In this document: one piece after another, positions 1-11,344 of the stretch
Position numbering within the stretch: the stretch's first letter is position 1
Layout: every line of letters starts with the position of its first letter
Source of the DNA: Gnetum montanum
Lineage: Eukaryota; Streptophyta; Gnetopsida; Gnetales; Gnetaceae
Length of the DNA stretch: 64,000 nt
Direction of reading: 5' to 3'
NCBI GenBank assembly: GCA_015680685.1
Contig: MNCI01034785.1
Coordinates: forward strand, 247,709 to 311,708
Notes under the pieces: generated by a model
Databases searched by the model: none
Seen by the model: only the letters and a program-made list of their open reading frames with translations
What the model was told of the DNA's origin: nothing
Made by a program: the position numbers and the translations under genes

Positions 1-1565
1 GCCTTATATCACCATTTTTCTTTCTCACTAGAACAAGGATAGCAAGCCATGCCAAATATGATTCGTGCTTGTAACAACTTCTTGATTTTGATTTTCATAG
101 CTAGTTCAAATGATGGATTAAATTTCCTTTGTTTTTGCTTGACTATTTTGCAACCTTCTATTAAAGGAATTTTATGTGTCATCACATCTTGCCTAAAAGC
201 TTTAAGATCATCATAAGACCAAGCAAAATTGTCCAAATTATTTCTTAGACATGTTAACAAATTTTTTTTGAAACTCGAATCTCTTTCCTTTGTAACATTC
301 AACATCTTTGGCATCTTGTCTAATCCAAAATTCACTACCTCGAAAGCTTGACTATCTGGGTTTTATATATATATTCTAGTAACTAAATTTTTCTTGAACT
401 CATGTTCTAAGTTAATCATACTTTTTGGAATGAAATTAGCTTTAGAGAGTGATAACATTTTATATATCACTTGACTCTCAAATTCTTATTTGTTTTTCAT
501 AAATGTTAATACTTGATCATCATCTTCAAATACTTTTAAATTTCTTATATTATTTGGTACTAATGTCTGATGTTCTTCTTCAATCATTACATCTTTGCAA
601 CTTTCTAATATTTGTATATCCAATGTTGAAGCTACCTTTGCCAAATCATCTACTATAAGATTCTCTACTATTTTTATATGCTCTATTCGGCAATCTTAAA
701 ACTGATCTAACATCTTACAAGCAAGTTGCTTATAAGGTCTTAAGAATGAGCTCTTTACTACACAGTTACCCTTTACTTGTTCACAAACTAATCTTGAGTC
801 TCCTTTTATAGTGATTACTCTGATCTTTTTGTCTAAAGCTATTCTTATACAAATACATAAAGCTTCATACTTAGCCTTGTTGTTAGTACAAGGGAAAGAT
901 AGATGAATTACTTTGAGAATTTTAGGTGAATCATTTCTTAATATAACTATACTAACTCCTACACCTTTTGAATTACATGAACTATCAAATTATAACTCCC
1001 ATTTATCCTCATTCTTTGATTGTTCTTTTTCAAAACTATAATTTTCTTGAAGTGTACAAATTTTTTTTTCAACACCTACATTTTCAGCCATTTTACTTCT
1101 TCCATTTGAAGTAATGTTATTAAGAATCAAAGGTTCACTATAGATGTATATTTGATTTGGTTCTCCTTTCCAAGGTAGCCACATGTGAGAATAATCTGTT
1201 GATATGTAACTTGAGAAATTCTTGCTCCAACTTCTACTCAATAAGAGACTATGCGAATCTGGTATATCTGCCACTTGAATAGTTACTCTACTTCTGATGT
1301 GGGGTTCAGAAGTAATGTCTAACAGGAAATTTGGTAATTGACCCACAATATTCACTCTACTTTTATCCACTTGAACAATCTTTTTGTTTGATTTTTCAGG
1401 AATCAAACCAAGTTTCTTACATATAGATAATGGCATTATAGTAGATGTAGCTCTGGAATCAATCAAACAATTATGTAAGTATTTATCCTTTAATTTCATT
1501 GTCAAAAGAAAAGGAGGAGCTTCCTTATCATATGAGGTCTTTAATTTCTCATCATTATTACACAT
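1..1565 (-). pseudogene. E1 pol: protease - RNase H - start of RT
   Basis: Decayed polyprotein. The longest open stretches are 990-1565 and 9-335, both in the same frame. The protease begins near 1545 with LIDSRATSTIMP, where the catalytic D-S-G triplet has become D-S-R. The open stretch ends KWEL at 990 and continues through one stop into FDSS, the usual RNase H start. The RNase H domain carries TNNKAKYEAL (about 865-895), GDSRLVCEQVKGN and a C-terminal HIKIVENLIVDDLA block, as in the archaeal-type RNase H of plant Tat elements. RT starts with FAWSYDDL near 225 and KQKQRKFNP, then leaves the window. Stops inside the frame are mostly TAA or TAG, consistent with decay. The protein cannot be functional as it stands. 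Confidence 0.8.
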
Positions 1566-1574
1566 AAGTTAACT

Positions 1575-2870
1575 CTAATTCTCTAACTTTCCTTTTACCT
1601 GTAATGAACTCTAAAGCCTTTCTTTGTTGATCTCCTATTTGAAGCAACTAATAAAAGCTAATATTGGCCTTGACATGTTTAAGTTCTTCAATAAAATCAT
1701 ACTCTCCATCATCAATAAAGCTTGGTTTCTTTATCCATTTATTAAAATACTGATTTGGAGTGCTTTGCTCAACTTGATTGTCTTTACCTTTATTCTTATC
1801 TCTTCTATTTGGCTCAAAAGCTATTCTCTTAGTAGATGGATTAGTAATAACATTTGGAGGTCTAGAAGTAGTTAATATTTCTTTTCATTTGAGATTATAT
1901 CCATTTTCCTCATTGTTATTGCATTCCTCATCTAAAGACATATCTTCTTCAAAACTTGATAAAGAATAAGTATCGCTAGATCCATTGCTAGAAGATTTAC
2001 TTGCATAATGAACACTAGATAACTCATTATTAGATTCAATATCAAGAAAATTGGACATAATAAGGTTACTTTCATCCTCATCTTCTACTAACTTAGTGTC
2101 TTGATGTTTATTCTTTCTATTTTTCATTTCTTCCCTGATATTAACTCTTACTAAGGATTTTTCAAGCTTCACTATTTTGTTAGACATATCTCTCATTAAT
2201 TGTCCTTTTCCAGATTCTACTCTTTCATGTTCTTGCTCTATCTTAATATGAGATGGACCTAGTAAAGCTTTAAATTAAACAAAATCTTGCATAGGAATCA
2301 TAACTCTTTCTTCTCTTTTTTGAATTACAATATTTTCTTTAGGATTCAACTATTTTTTTAACTGTATAGCTTCACTAAAGTATTCATTTAGTGTAGGTAA
2401 GTTTGGAGTTCTCCTTAACCAAATTGAAATGTTGGGGTTGACAGCCTTAAGATAAGTTTCTTTAAGCATTTCTTCTGATGGTCTATATTGTCTTTGAAAG
2501 AGTCCACAAATTCATTAAAACTTGATGTTAAAATCTCTAATTGACTCTTTAACTCCTTTCTTAGCTTGTATCAGCCCACAGTATAGTTGTTGTTGATCTA
2601 ATTGATTATCAAACTAGGCCAAGAAAAGATTCTTCATGTCATCCCAACTTGTAATACTATTATTTGATAAGTTTGAATACCAAATCTAAGCCATATCCTT
2701 TAAATTTAATACAAACAACCTATAAGCTTGATGTTGATGTTGAATATTTGCATGAGCTAAAGCTAACTAAAACATGTGAATATATTCTTCAGCTAAATAA
2801 GCTTTTCCAGGAATGAAAGGCTTAGGAAAATATTTGTAAACTACCTTAGGAATATCATTGTAATTTTGAA
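1575..2870 (-). pseudogene. E1 gag and pre-protease linker
   Basis: Broken gag. Between about 2860 and 2300 the minus strand encodes a retrotransposon gag core: KDMA-stop-IWYSNL, then ITSWDDMKNLF, and further on IWLRRTPNLPTLNEYF. This matches the usual W-Y-x-x-L ... S-W-x-x-L/M-x-x-x-F pattern. A charged, serine-rich linker follows (1885-2196 is open). Next comes EYDFIEELKHVKANISFY near 1640-1700, the short block normally found just before plant gypsy proteases. An ambiguous base (n) sits at 2874. The part is separated from the protease by stops at about 1566-1575. Gag would have formed the virus-like particle in the cytoplasm. Confidence 0.7.
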
Positions 2871-3075
2871 ATCNAATCTTTCTTTTCTTCTTCTTCTGAT
2901 GAAGAATCAATCTTAGAATCTAGAATATCTTTTGAAATTGTTAAATTTTCCAAACTATCAATCTTCTTGGTCATGAATTGAAAATAGTATCTAATTTATT
3001 AAGCCTTTATTGTAAAAACTCCTAGTTGATGTGTTAAAATTATAAGGCTTATGAACTTAGAGGATAAATTCTTAG

Positions 3076-3092
3076 TTGTCCATTTAGTGCCA
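3076..3092 (-). other. E1 candidate primer binding site
   Basis: The minus strand reads TGGCACTAAATGGACAA. It resembles the intact site of E4 (TGGCGCTAGAAGGAGGG) with CG changed to CA and a few other changes. It lies a few bases after a CA on the minus strand that could end the 5' LTR (plus-strand TG at 3100). Spacing and position fit, but the match is weaker than in E3, E4 and E9. Confidence 0.45.
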
Positions 3093-3099
3093 AAAGAAC

Positions 3100-3900
3100 T
3101 GTTGGCGACCATTTCAGACGCAATCACCAACGAGTGTCCTTGAACAAGATTTAGGTGCTTGCTGGTCTCTGGCAACACCAAGGCCCAGATACCTCCAAAT
3201 AGACTCAATATTTAATGTGAATATGTGTGTGTGCTATTGCAGTGTGCAGTTGTGAAAAATGAAACGATTGCATTATGTGTAAACTATAAATGACTTATCA
3301 TAAAGAGATTCACCTAACTTTGCCAAGTACTATGAGTTGTTGAGAGTTTCTATTTTGTTTAATTGCGTAATCTACGTGGTCGTTATAATACCTACTTTTA
3401 ACAAATAAAATTTTGTAAAAACATTCCAGCACAACTCCACAAATATACTTCTAATTTTCCCTAGAGAAGGAAATAGGTCCACAAGAAAACAAGAAATAGA
3501 GAAAGATTCAATGGAAATAGAAAGGAAAGAAATCATATTTGTGTTAAGGCCCCAAATGTTTAAACAAGGTAAAATGATACGAGTAAACACTTCACAATAA
3601 AGCTATCTCAAATTCAATATCTACGAATTGTTCAAACTTCCAAGGCTCAAATAAGCAATTTCTTCAAGACAATCCTACTATGCTACCAAAAAAATGCTAT
3701 GTAAAACTATCATGTACGAGACTCCATCTTGGCTAGATAATGGATGTCAACAATTTCATTCAATAGAACCTTCATAATACTTGACAATTTTTTATTGAAA
3801 TACCAAAGAGATTCACTTTAAAGATAAAAGAAGCTATTCTGGTCCTATCAAAATACCAAAGTGTTGGCACATTTTGGCTATGTAATGGAGTAGGATTAGT
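3100..3900 (-). repeat. Probable remnant of E1 5' LTR; no gene seen
   Basis: This stretch lies just outside the E1 PBS, where its 5' LTR should be. On the plus strand it begins TGTTGGCGACC, so the minus strand would end in CA. I could not find the outer boundary or a second LTR copy, so the right end is a guess. Small open frames in it (2999-3208, 3372-3590) show no family motif. Confidence 0.35.
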
Positions 3901-3922
3901 AGCTAAGGCTGATGTTGTATCT

Positions 3923-4168
3923 ATGAATATGGTTTTTCTTAAAGGAGGAAATCCTCCTCCTATGGGCTTTGTTATGAATCTTCAGCCTTCTAAGGCAGAG
4001 ACAGGCTTTACCGTTCATGTGTCACCTATAGCTTGTTCAAGATCATTGGAAAGACAAATTTCAGAAATGGGGCATCAAGCTGGACTAGAATTTTTGGCTT
4101 TTACATTTCTACCTCGTTCTAGAATCTACATTAGCAACTCTAATGGAAGAGGTAGAAAAATGCAATGA
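3923..4168 (+). other. Unrecognised 81-codon open frame
   Basis: Opens with MNMVFLKGGNPPP and ends in a basic tail (GRGRKMQ). No domain, signal peptide or clear membrane segment is visible. It has somewhat higher GC than the surrounding retroelement DNA and lies between E1 and the Dof fragment. It could be a relic of the same inserted or ancestral non-repeat segment, or chance. I see no evidence that it is translated. Confidence 0.15.
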
Positions 4169-4476
4169 AGCATATGGAAGAAAGTAATGGTGCACCAATC
4201 ACAGGCGCGAATATGAACTAGGATTAAAAGTGTCACCATCCCAGAATCCTGCTTCAATCCCCATATCAAAAAAGTGCCCAAACAGAACAGAGGCTTGATC
4301 AGAATGACTTGATCGTCCTCCTTGATTTTTGTCAGATGAAATGAAAGAAAAGGAAATGGGTGTGCCTTTTTAGCTCCTTGTGTGTCTGCGATTTGCTCAA
4401 CACCGATCACGCTTCCATCCATCATTCTTTGCAAGCGTTTCATTTATTTTCTCAAAGTGATGAGATACAATTATAA

Positions 4477-4583
4477 TTGGATGAGGCAAACCAAGACCAG
4501 GACAAGGACAAGGATGACCATGATCAAGTTCTTGTTGCAGTGAAGCCATGTTCAAAGAGACGGTGGCATAGTAGGCAAGTACG
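4477..4583 (+). other. Acidic leader segment upstream of Dof fragment
   Basis: An open frame from 4477 begins MDEANQDQDKDKDD, an acidic stretch of the kind found near the N-terminus of many transcription factors. It is in a different frame from the Dof finger. A frameshift or a lost splice junction near 4584-4620 would be needed to join the two. Linkage is inferred from closeness only. Confidence 0.25.
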
Positions 4584-4925
4584 ATGTCGTGGATGCCGAG
4601 CGATACCACCAAAAACAAGAAATGCTGGAATGATCCCTCCTTCAAGTTGTTTGGAAAAACCATTCCAATGAACAATAACAACAATTCTTTGTCTTGTGCT
4701 GCTGCTACCATCATTGAAGATGCCAATGATGACAATGGCAGCTCCAACCTCACCAACAGCAACATCGATCCTGTGCCCACTTTGGAAGTATCGTCGAAAA
4801 ATCCAAGAAAAGATTTGGCGTGCCCACACTGCGACAGCACCAACACAAAGTTCTGCTACTACAACAACTACAACTTGAACCAGCCCTGCCACTTCTGCCA
4901 CAACTGCCCTCGCTACTTGGACTAG
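4584..4925 (+). pseudogene. Truncated Dof zinc-finger transcription factor (CDF-type)
   Basis: The frame carries KLFGKTIP (about residues 22-29), like the N-terminal motif of cycling Dof factors, and then an acidic, asparagine-rich linker. A Dof finger follows: CPHC, 21 residues including [13 protein letters not shown], then CHNC, so the C-x2-C-x21-C-x2-C spacing is complete. In the family, Dof proteins bind AAAG cores in plant nuclei. Here the conserved QPRHF arginine is cysteine, FCK is FCH, RRYW-type sequence is RYL, and a TAG stop cuts the protein immediately after the second cysteine pair. The basic second half of the domain and the whole C-terminus are missing. It is most likely a pseudogene fragment or captured exon. 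The large open frames on the opposite strand (4397-4846, 4524-4901) are shadows. Confidence 0.8.
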
Positions 4926-5399
4926 CCCACATTATTTATAGGCCACGTGGCCCTAAGATTCTCTTTATTTGAAAACCATACAACATTTATTTTGGGTTTG
5001 ATATAAATTATTTAATTATTTATGTAAGTTTGACAGCCCTTGGTTGTGTACCAATGCAAAGACAATAATAATCAATGCAAATATTTCTCAAGAAAAAATA
5101 GATGCTATTAAATGTGGTTGAAAAATGGGTAGTAGCCTCTTCTTTTTCATATCCTAAACTCATAGGGATTTATCCTAGGATATGCAAGCATCGTATCTAC
5201 ATCAACCCAACCATGAAGCCAAAGTAGCAGACACAAAGGTGATTAAATTCCAAATTGAAGTAGATCATCAAGAAAGAAAACAAACAACTCCTAAAGGTGA
5301 GGTTCATTTATCCCATTGTAGATAGTGAGTAGGTTAGTAATCTCATGATTATGCTAAAGAAAGGAGATAAGTGACATGTTTGAATTGAATTAAAATTGT
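4926..5399. other. No gene seen
   Basis: AT-rich sequence between the Dof fragment and E2. It may include decayed sequence upstream of the E2 RT core (a lysine-rich stretch near 5250-5300), but I could not read a domain in it. Confidence 0.4.
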
Positions 5400-7770
5400 T
5401 GAATATGATAACATTCAAGGACCATTAGTCATTGTCATTTGTTGATTAGGTATTAGACACAATATCTAGACATTGTTATTATAGTTTTCTAGATGGTTAT
5501 AGTGGCTATAACCAAATACAAATTGCACAAGAGGATCAAGCCAATACAACATTCATGAGTCTATGGGGGAACCTTTGCATATTGCAAAATTCCTTTTGGT
5601 TTGTACAATGCCTAATCATAGGAATTTTTCAATAGCAAACTGGTAGTGGTATGAAACTTTTCATGGATGACTTCTTCACCTATGGAGATACATTTGAGCA
5701 AACCCTAGACCATCTTGAGTAAGTACTAAAAAGATGTGTGGAAACAAAATCTTTGGCTAAATTGGGAAAAGAGTCATCTAATGGTCCAAGAGGAAACTAT
5801 ATTGGGAAATCAAATCTCACAATTATGAATTGAGGTTGATCCTAAAAAGATAATGGTCATCTAAGGAATTACCCACCAACCAAAAACTGTAAAAAATGTT
5901 CAATTATTACTTGGACATAATGGCTACTATCAAAAATCCTTAGAGAATTTTTCCATGATCACAAAACTATTGGTTGAGCTAATAAAGAAATATGCACCTT
6001 TTTTCTAGACCAATGAATGTGAAAAAACATTCCAATAGCTAAAAAAACTTGTAGAAACTCTAATTCCACAAGAACTTAACTAGACTAGACCATTTCATGT
6101 TATGATAGATGCATCAATTTATGACTTGGGAGTTGTGTTCACATAGTTGAACTACAAAAAACATCCATATTACATCCTCTATGCTATCCAATGAATTGTG
6201 GATGCACAATTGAGCTACACCACAATAGAAGAAGAATTGGTGGTAGTGGTGTTTGCTTTAGAGAATTTCAAGCACTATGTGCTTGGATATAAAGTGTTTG
6301 TGCACATAGATCATAGTCCCATCCACTTCCTCATGAATAAGCCAATGGTAAGTCCCTATGTCATATAGTGGTTAGTGAGCCTTTGGGAATTCAATATTAC
6401 AATGGTAGATTAAAAGAAAACTAAGAATGTGATCACTACTCAATTATCTCAATTATGATGGGATAGCAAAGAGGAAGAAAGCCCACTATCTAATATATTT
6501 CCTAATGAACTCCTCTTTGTTAGGAATATAACTAAATAATTACCCATTGAGCTTAAATGGTATGATCTCATTCTCACCTATCTTCTCACTTAGGAGATGT
6601 CTCACTAGGTAAAACACTTCATGGAGATTAACAGACACCTCTACAAGATGTGCATCGATGACTTGGTTCAATGGTATGTCCCTGATGATGATCAATTGCA
6701 TGTTCTCTAGGATGTTCATGAGGGTCCTTATGGGAGCCACAATGCTATGATATGCATAACCATTAAAATCCTAATAGTAGGGTATTATTGACTAACAATC
6801 TTCAAGGATGCTCACCAATATGTCTGCTCTTGTGAATCCTACCAATGAGATAGTGGAATGATTGCTTGAATGGAGAGACCTCAATAGTGGATCCAACCAT
6901 TGGAACCATTCAACATCTAGGGAATTAACTTCATGAATCCCATCACTCCCATGTAAAATAAAAATACATACATCATAGTTTTTGTTGACTATTGTATGAA
7001 ATCAGTAGAAGCAACAACCATCACTAACTGTACATCTTCTATTGGTACTTAGTTTGTATAATAGAATGTTGTAAATAGGTTTGGTATGCCACATGCATTA
7101 ATCTCTGATAATGGAACTCACTTTATAGGAACTACCTTTCCAAAGCTTTTTCAATGCTTGGGGGTTGAACATAAACTAATAACACCTTATCACCTCGAAG
7201 CCAATGGTCAAGTTGAGGTTACAAATAGGGAAATCACAAATATCTATATAAGAATGGTTAGTAAATATAGGAGAGATTAGAGCAAAAAAGTCAATGATGC
7301 CCTATGGGCCTACCACTCAACACAAAAACTTCCTATAGGCTATTCTCCCTATGAGTTGGTGTATAGAAAATTATCAATGCTTCCTATCCAATCTAAGTTT
7401 CATACACTTTCAATAGCTTGTGATCTCAACCTTCGTTTAAGTCTAGCACAAAAAAAAATATTAATGAATCTTAACTTGCTATACAAAAACTGATTGGTGG
7501 CCTTGTCATCTAATGAGTTGCATAAGGAATTTAATAAAAAATTCCATGACCTTAGAATTAGGAAAGTCAAATTTCAACCAGGAGATAAGGTTCTCTACTA
7601 GAAGCCCACACATGTACCTCAACAAAATAAGTTTCAAACATTGTAGAAATGACCCTATATAATTTACAAAAATTTCCCTTGTAAGGCCATGATGATTTAA
7701 AAATCCTAGATAAGAAATAGCTATTCAACATACAAAAAGTCAAATATTTCCACAAATCTAAGTAAACTAG
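5400..7770 (+). pseudogene. E2: gypsy pol relic, RT - RNase H - integrase (Athila-like)
   Basis: Frames are broken but the domains are in order. RT: FLDGYSGYNQIQIAQEDQ near 5490-5545, PFGLYNA near 5595, FMDDFFTYG near 5660 (catalytic x-M-D-D), then LNWEKSHLMVQE. RNase H: FHVMIDASIYDLG near 6090-6130, a SYTTIEEELVVVVFALE block near 6215-6270 and HIDHSPIHFLM. Integrase: a degraded zinc-binding region with CSCESYQ near 6825, then LISDNGTHF at about 7095-7125 and the ANGQVE block near 7200. Further integrase sequence (ALWAYHST, KFQPGDKVLY) runs to about 7610. The RT and RNase H wording is most like Athila-type elements, which is a by-eye judgement. Gag, protease and LTRs were not found. Confidence 0.75.
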
Positions 7771-8100
7771 TGCAACAAATGCCTCATCAAATGTGCAACC
7801 ATTCTAAATCTTTTGAATCTTCTTCTTCTAACTTAGTTGTGGGGGAGATGGCCATCCATGCTAACTATATAAGTGGCTCCTTAGATTTTCATATTTTTTT
7901 ACACATTTTTTTTACACCTTATTACTTTTACAACTTTTTATTTTACACCTTGTTATTTTTACATTATTAATTTTTCAAAATTTTTGTTTTACAACATCAT
8001 TAGTACAATTTATTTTTCTTAAATATTTTACAATTTCTTGTATATTTTCCTATATTTGGATATGATTTTCTTATTATGTTTTAGTAATAACATGCTTTCT
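7771..8100. other. T-rich spacer after E2; no gene seen
   Basis: Very T-rich plus strand with repeated TTTTACA-like runs (about 7880-8050). It may be the start of the 3' non-coding region of E2. No LTR pair was identified. Confidence 0.35.
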
Positions 8101-8114
8101 TACCAACTAGGTAT

Positions 8115-8231
8115 AGTGTGTTTTAATTTATGTGGGTATGTGCTGTGCTATCCAATTATTTAATTGTTTGTGTCTAGATTCTAGCTTTGAAATAACTGGA
8201 TAGCACATGCCCACATAAATTAAAACACACT
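8115..8231. repeat. Long inverted repeat (hairpin), MITE-like or pre-miRNA-like
   Basis: The left arm 8115-8161 (starts AGTGTGTTTTAATTTATGTG) is the near-perfect reverse complement of the right arm 8190-8231. There is one small 5-base insertion in the left arm and two mismatches. The loop is 28 bases. Weaker complementarity continues outward by about a dozen bases (ACCAA ... TTGGT). No clear target-site duplication was found. A MITE, an inverted duplication or a hairpin precursor would all fit. Confidence 0.7.
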
Positions 8232-8795
8232 GGATAACTTTGGTTTCTTTTTCATGCAATAGGTAGTGAGTCCACAACATCTAAAAAATCTATGGTTTTC
8301 CTTGTTCTAGAATTATGTAGTTCCTTTTTCATTAATAAACATTTAACAAATTTGTAGCCTTGGTAGTTTTTGGATTTGGAAAGGATCCAAAGGTTTGAAT
8401 AGGGAATGACTTCAAGGGAATTTAGTACTCTTTATGTCCTTTTTCTTACTTGGATGTATGTTTTTTTTCATGGATTTATTACCATTCTATGTCAACCAAT
8501 AATAGGAAAAATAAGTATTTGCATAGTGTGGTTCCCATTTAAAACAAACCCAATGGAAATTCAAAGCACATCCCTTAGAAAAAATAAATAGGCTACAAGC
8601 ACTAGTTATGGAACTATAATGACATGTTACCCATTCCTAAAGGTCCCTTTTAACTAAGGCCCCTTTCTCACTTCCAACTTCTCTTTTCTTCTTCAGTAAT
8701 GTGGTTGTTCTGTGGAAGCACTTGTATGTCTCAAGGGGGTAGACTGGTCTTCAAATGGCTTTGGTATAAACTAAGGATAGAATTTATTAGGTCAT

Positions 8796-11300
8796 TGTTG
8801 ATGCATAAATTTTGGACACACCAACACTTGAGGAAAAACTTGTTTTAGGAGACTATTGGCTAAGGTACCTCTTGCATGGGTACGGAAACCCAAGAATAGT
8901 CTCAACTAGAGAGCGCTATGTGGCCTTTTGAAAATAGTAAACTAAAAAAAGAAAATTTAATTTAAATACATTGGAATTTAAAATAAGTGATTTTTTGAAA
9001 TAATAGGGAACTAAAACAATTAATATTTTCCCTGGTCCCATTACTACTGCCATTCATGCCACTAGTCCATTATGGATGCTGCCACAACGAACATTACTTG
9101 TAGCCATTAGAAAAGGGAGAGAGTAGAAGCTAGATACTACACCATTGAGAGAGACTTCCTTCTACCATCATCTGCTACTAGTGTCCAAAGATACTACTTG
9201 ATCAAGGACTTTTGTAGTGAGTCACTTACTGTATGCCACCACACACACCCATAACCACTGTCCCACATTTTGTCCAAAATGAAAAGGAGGGAGAGGTATC
9301 CCTACTACTCGCTACTACCATTTATACTTTCACATGTTATCACCTATCACTTTTGAATGTTGTTTTCCATGTGTCCACCTTGGGTTACATGCTTGCTAGA
9401 GAGAAATAGCAACGAAAATTTATTGTTTGGCCCTTTCACTTTCATGTTGCTTTGCCATTATGTAACCAAGACCAGAACATAACTTTTGAACTACTAGAAA
9501 AGAATCATTACAATGTGAAATTCTAGTTTAAAGAATTGATACAAAAGCTTATGAGGTGATTATCCTTGAAGTATCCATGAAAGAAGGTGCAAGGTTATAT
9601 AACATAAAATTAGGCAAGTATTTCAAAACGAAAGGTTATGACATTAAACGACATACAAAGGAATATAATGATATAGGATATAATAAAAGTATTATAAAAA
9701 ATTAGAGAGGAATATGATCTTTCATTTAACAAGATTATGTCACTCATAAATTATAATAAAATTGTTTAAACATAGTTTGAAAGTCAACATATAAGTAGTT
9801 CATAGGAAAAGTGTTATCTAAAAATAATTGTCAAAATAAAAATATTAAAACTACTTAACATTATATCTATAAAATTTTAATTAACTAGATCTACATTTAT
9901 ATCTTAGTTTGAGATGATCTAAAAAAAAATTGACTATAATTTTGTATCTTAATTTTCAAGAGGGTTATTGAAATTACAAACAATTTGAGCTAAGTACTTC
10001 AACAACATTATTGGTGATCATGGCCTCATGCCTACCATGGGTGAGGTTGGTCTCAACAATTAGCCCCCAAAATTTAATTGCATGTAAGTGCAAGGATAGA
10101 AAAACTATGAAAATTTCTAAAATAAATTTAATGGATAGAAAATTAAAAACATCATAAAACACAAACAAATTAAAAATTTAAAGTAAACTATGCTGATCTA
10201 AACATGATTAAAATAACCATAAAATCAAAATAGAAGTAGACGTGGGCCACCCTTACCACACCATCTTATTTAATTAAAATTCAAATATATAATTCATTAT
10301 TTTAACTACATATTCACACACACACACACATGATTATAAGGTATAACTAAGATCTCATTACCAATCTTCTCACAAGGTAAAAGTCAAAAGTATGTGGACT
10401 ACTTTGAGCAAAAGACCTATGCCAAACTTAATGAGGAGGAGAAGCTTAAGTCAGATCATGGATAGTCACAAATTTTTGATTTTTCCTTAGGACTCTCTTT
10501 TTTTTATTTGGAAAAATACATTCAAAATGGGAAAATGGAGGTTAGGGTAAGAATTGATACCAGACCCATTCACACTCAAGAACTTATTACACCACTAATG
10601 AACATGGTCCTCATTTCTTTTCCTTATTATTTTTGTTAGGAAACTTTTCTCATGGTATACATCATTCTTAAGGTAGGAATTCCAAAATGAGTCTACCCAA
10701 TTAGTCACATTTCCAAAGAACATGTTCCTTTTGGAACTTTTCCCATGGTGTAGTTCAACCCTCATGTATGTGCTTTTAATTACAATTTGATTACATCATA
10801 GTAGGTCTCCTAGTTGGCTAAGGGTTCTAAGGGGAGATTAACATACTTCACCCTATTGTTCACAAGGTAGCCATGGATCATAAAACCTCAAGGCTAAGGT
10901 TTATGAGAGGGAAAAAGGAATTTTACAAGGTCACCTAGTGATTGAGGCTAACCAATCTTCAATGTTATATATCTCACACTTACATAATTATGATGATTAC
11001 ATGATAAGTTACCATAAATCTCATCCTCCATAATCCAACATAACAAATAAAACTAAAAGCTTGAAAAAGATTAGGAAAAATCATAGGAGTATTAAAATAT
11101 ATAATATAGAGGAGACTTTATGTAATAGTAATAAAAAATATTATATAAAGCATTACTAACATTATTTTCCAATGGTGTTTTGATGACCCAATACCAAGTA
11201 ACTTAAATGACCATAATGATTATTAAAATGATATGAAAAGAAAAAACAAAATCAATGCTAAGGAAGAAATGATTGAAATGCATAGAAAACATGAAAATTC
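8796..11300 (-). repeat. E3 3' LTR (left copy), right boundary uncertain
   Basis: The first 250 bases (8796-9045, starting TGTTGATGCATAAATTTTGG) match 14799-15045 in direct orientation, so they are the two LTR ends of one minus-strand element. The rest of this copy should fill the space up to the integrase end near 11345. No second copy is available beyond 250 bases because the right LTR is cut by E4. It contains a (CA)n run at about 10313-10330. No gene is visible; the open frame 9974-10168 is not convincing. Confidence 0.6.
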
Positions 11301-11344
11301 ATCTATATAAAAATGAAAGTCTTGGTGAAGTGGAAGAAAACATA

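Larger units (their letters stand above)
1..3100 (-). mobile_element. E1: Ty3/gypsy element, 5' part, cut by window edge
   Basis: On the minus strand this block reads PBS, gag, pre-protease linker, protease, RNase H-like domain and the first part of reverse transcriptase, which runs off the left edge. The rest of RT, the integrase and the 3' LTR would lie outside the window. The PBS candidate at 3076-3092 is followed almost at once by gag, so the leader is very short. The protease, RNase H and RT parts are in one reading frame, interrupted by only a few stops, so they came from a single polyprotein rather than nested fragments. The domain order is unusual (see findings). Confidence 0.8.

Noticed and set aside
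4397-4901. 149- and 125-codon open frames on the minus strand
   Set aside because: They lie opposite the Dof frame, show no motif, and owe their length to its higher GC.
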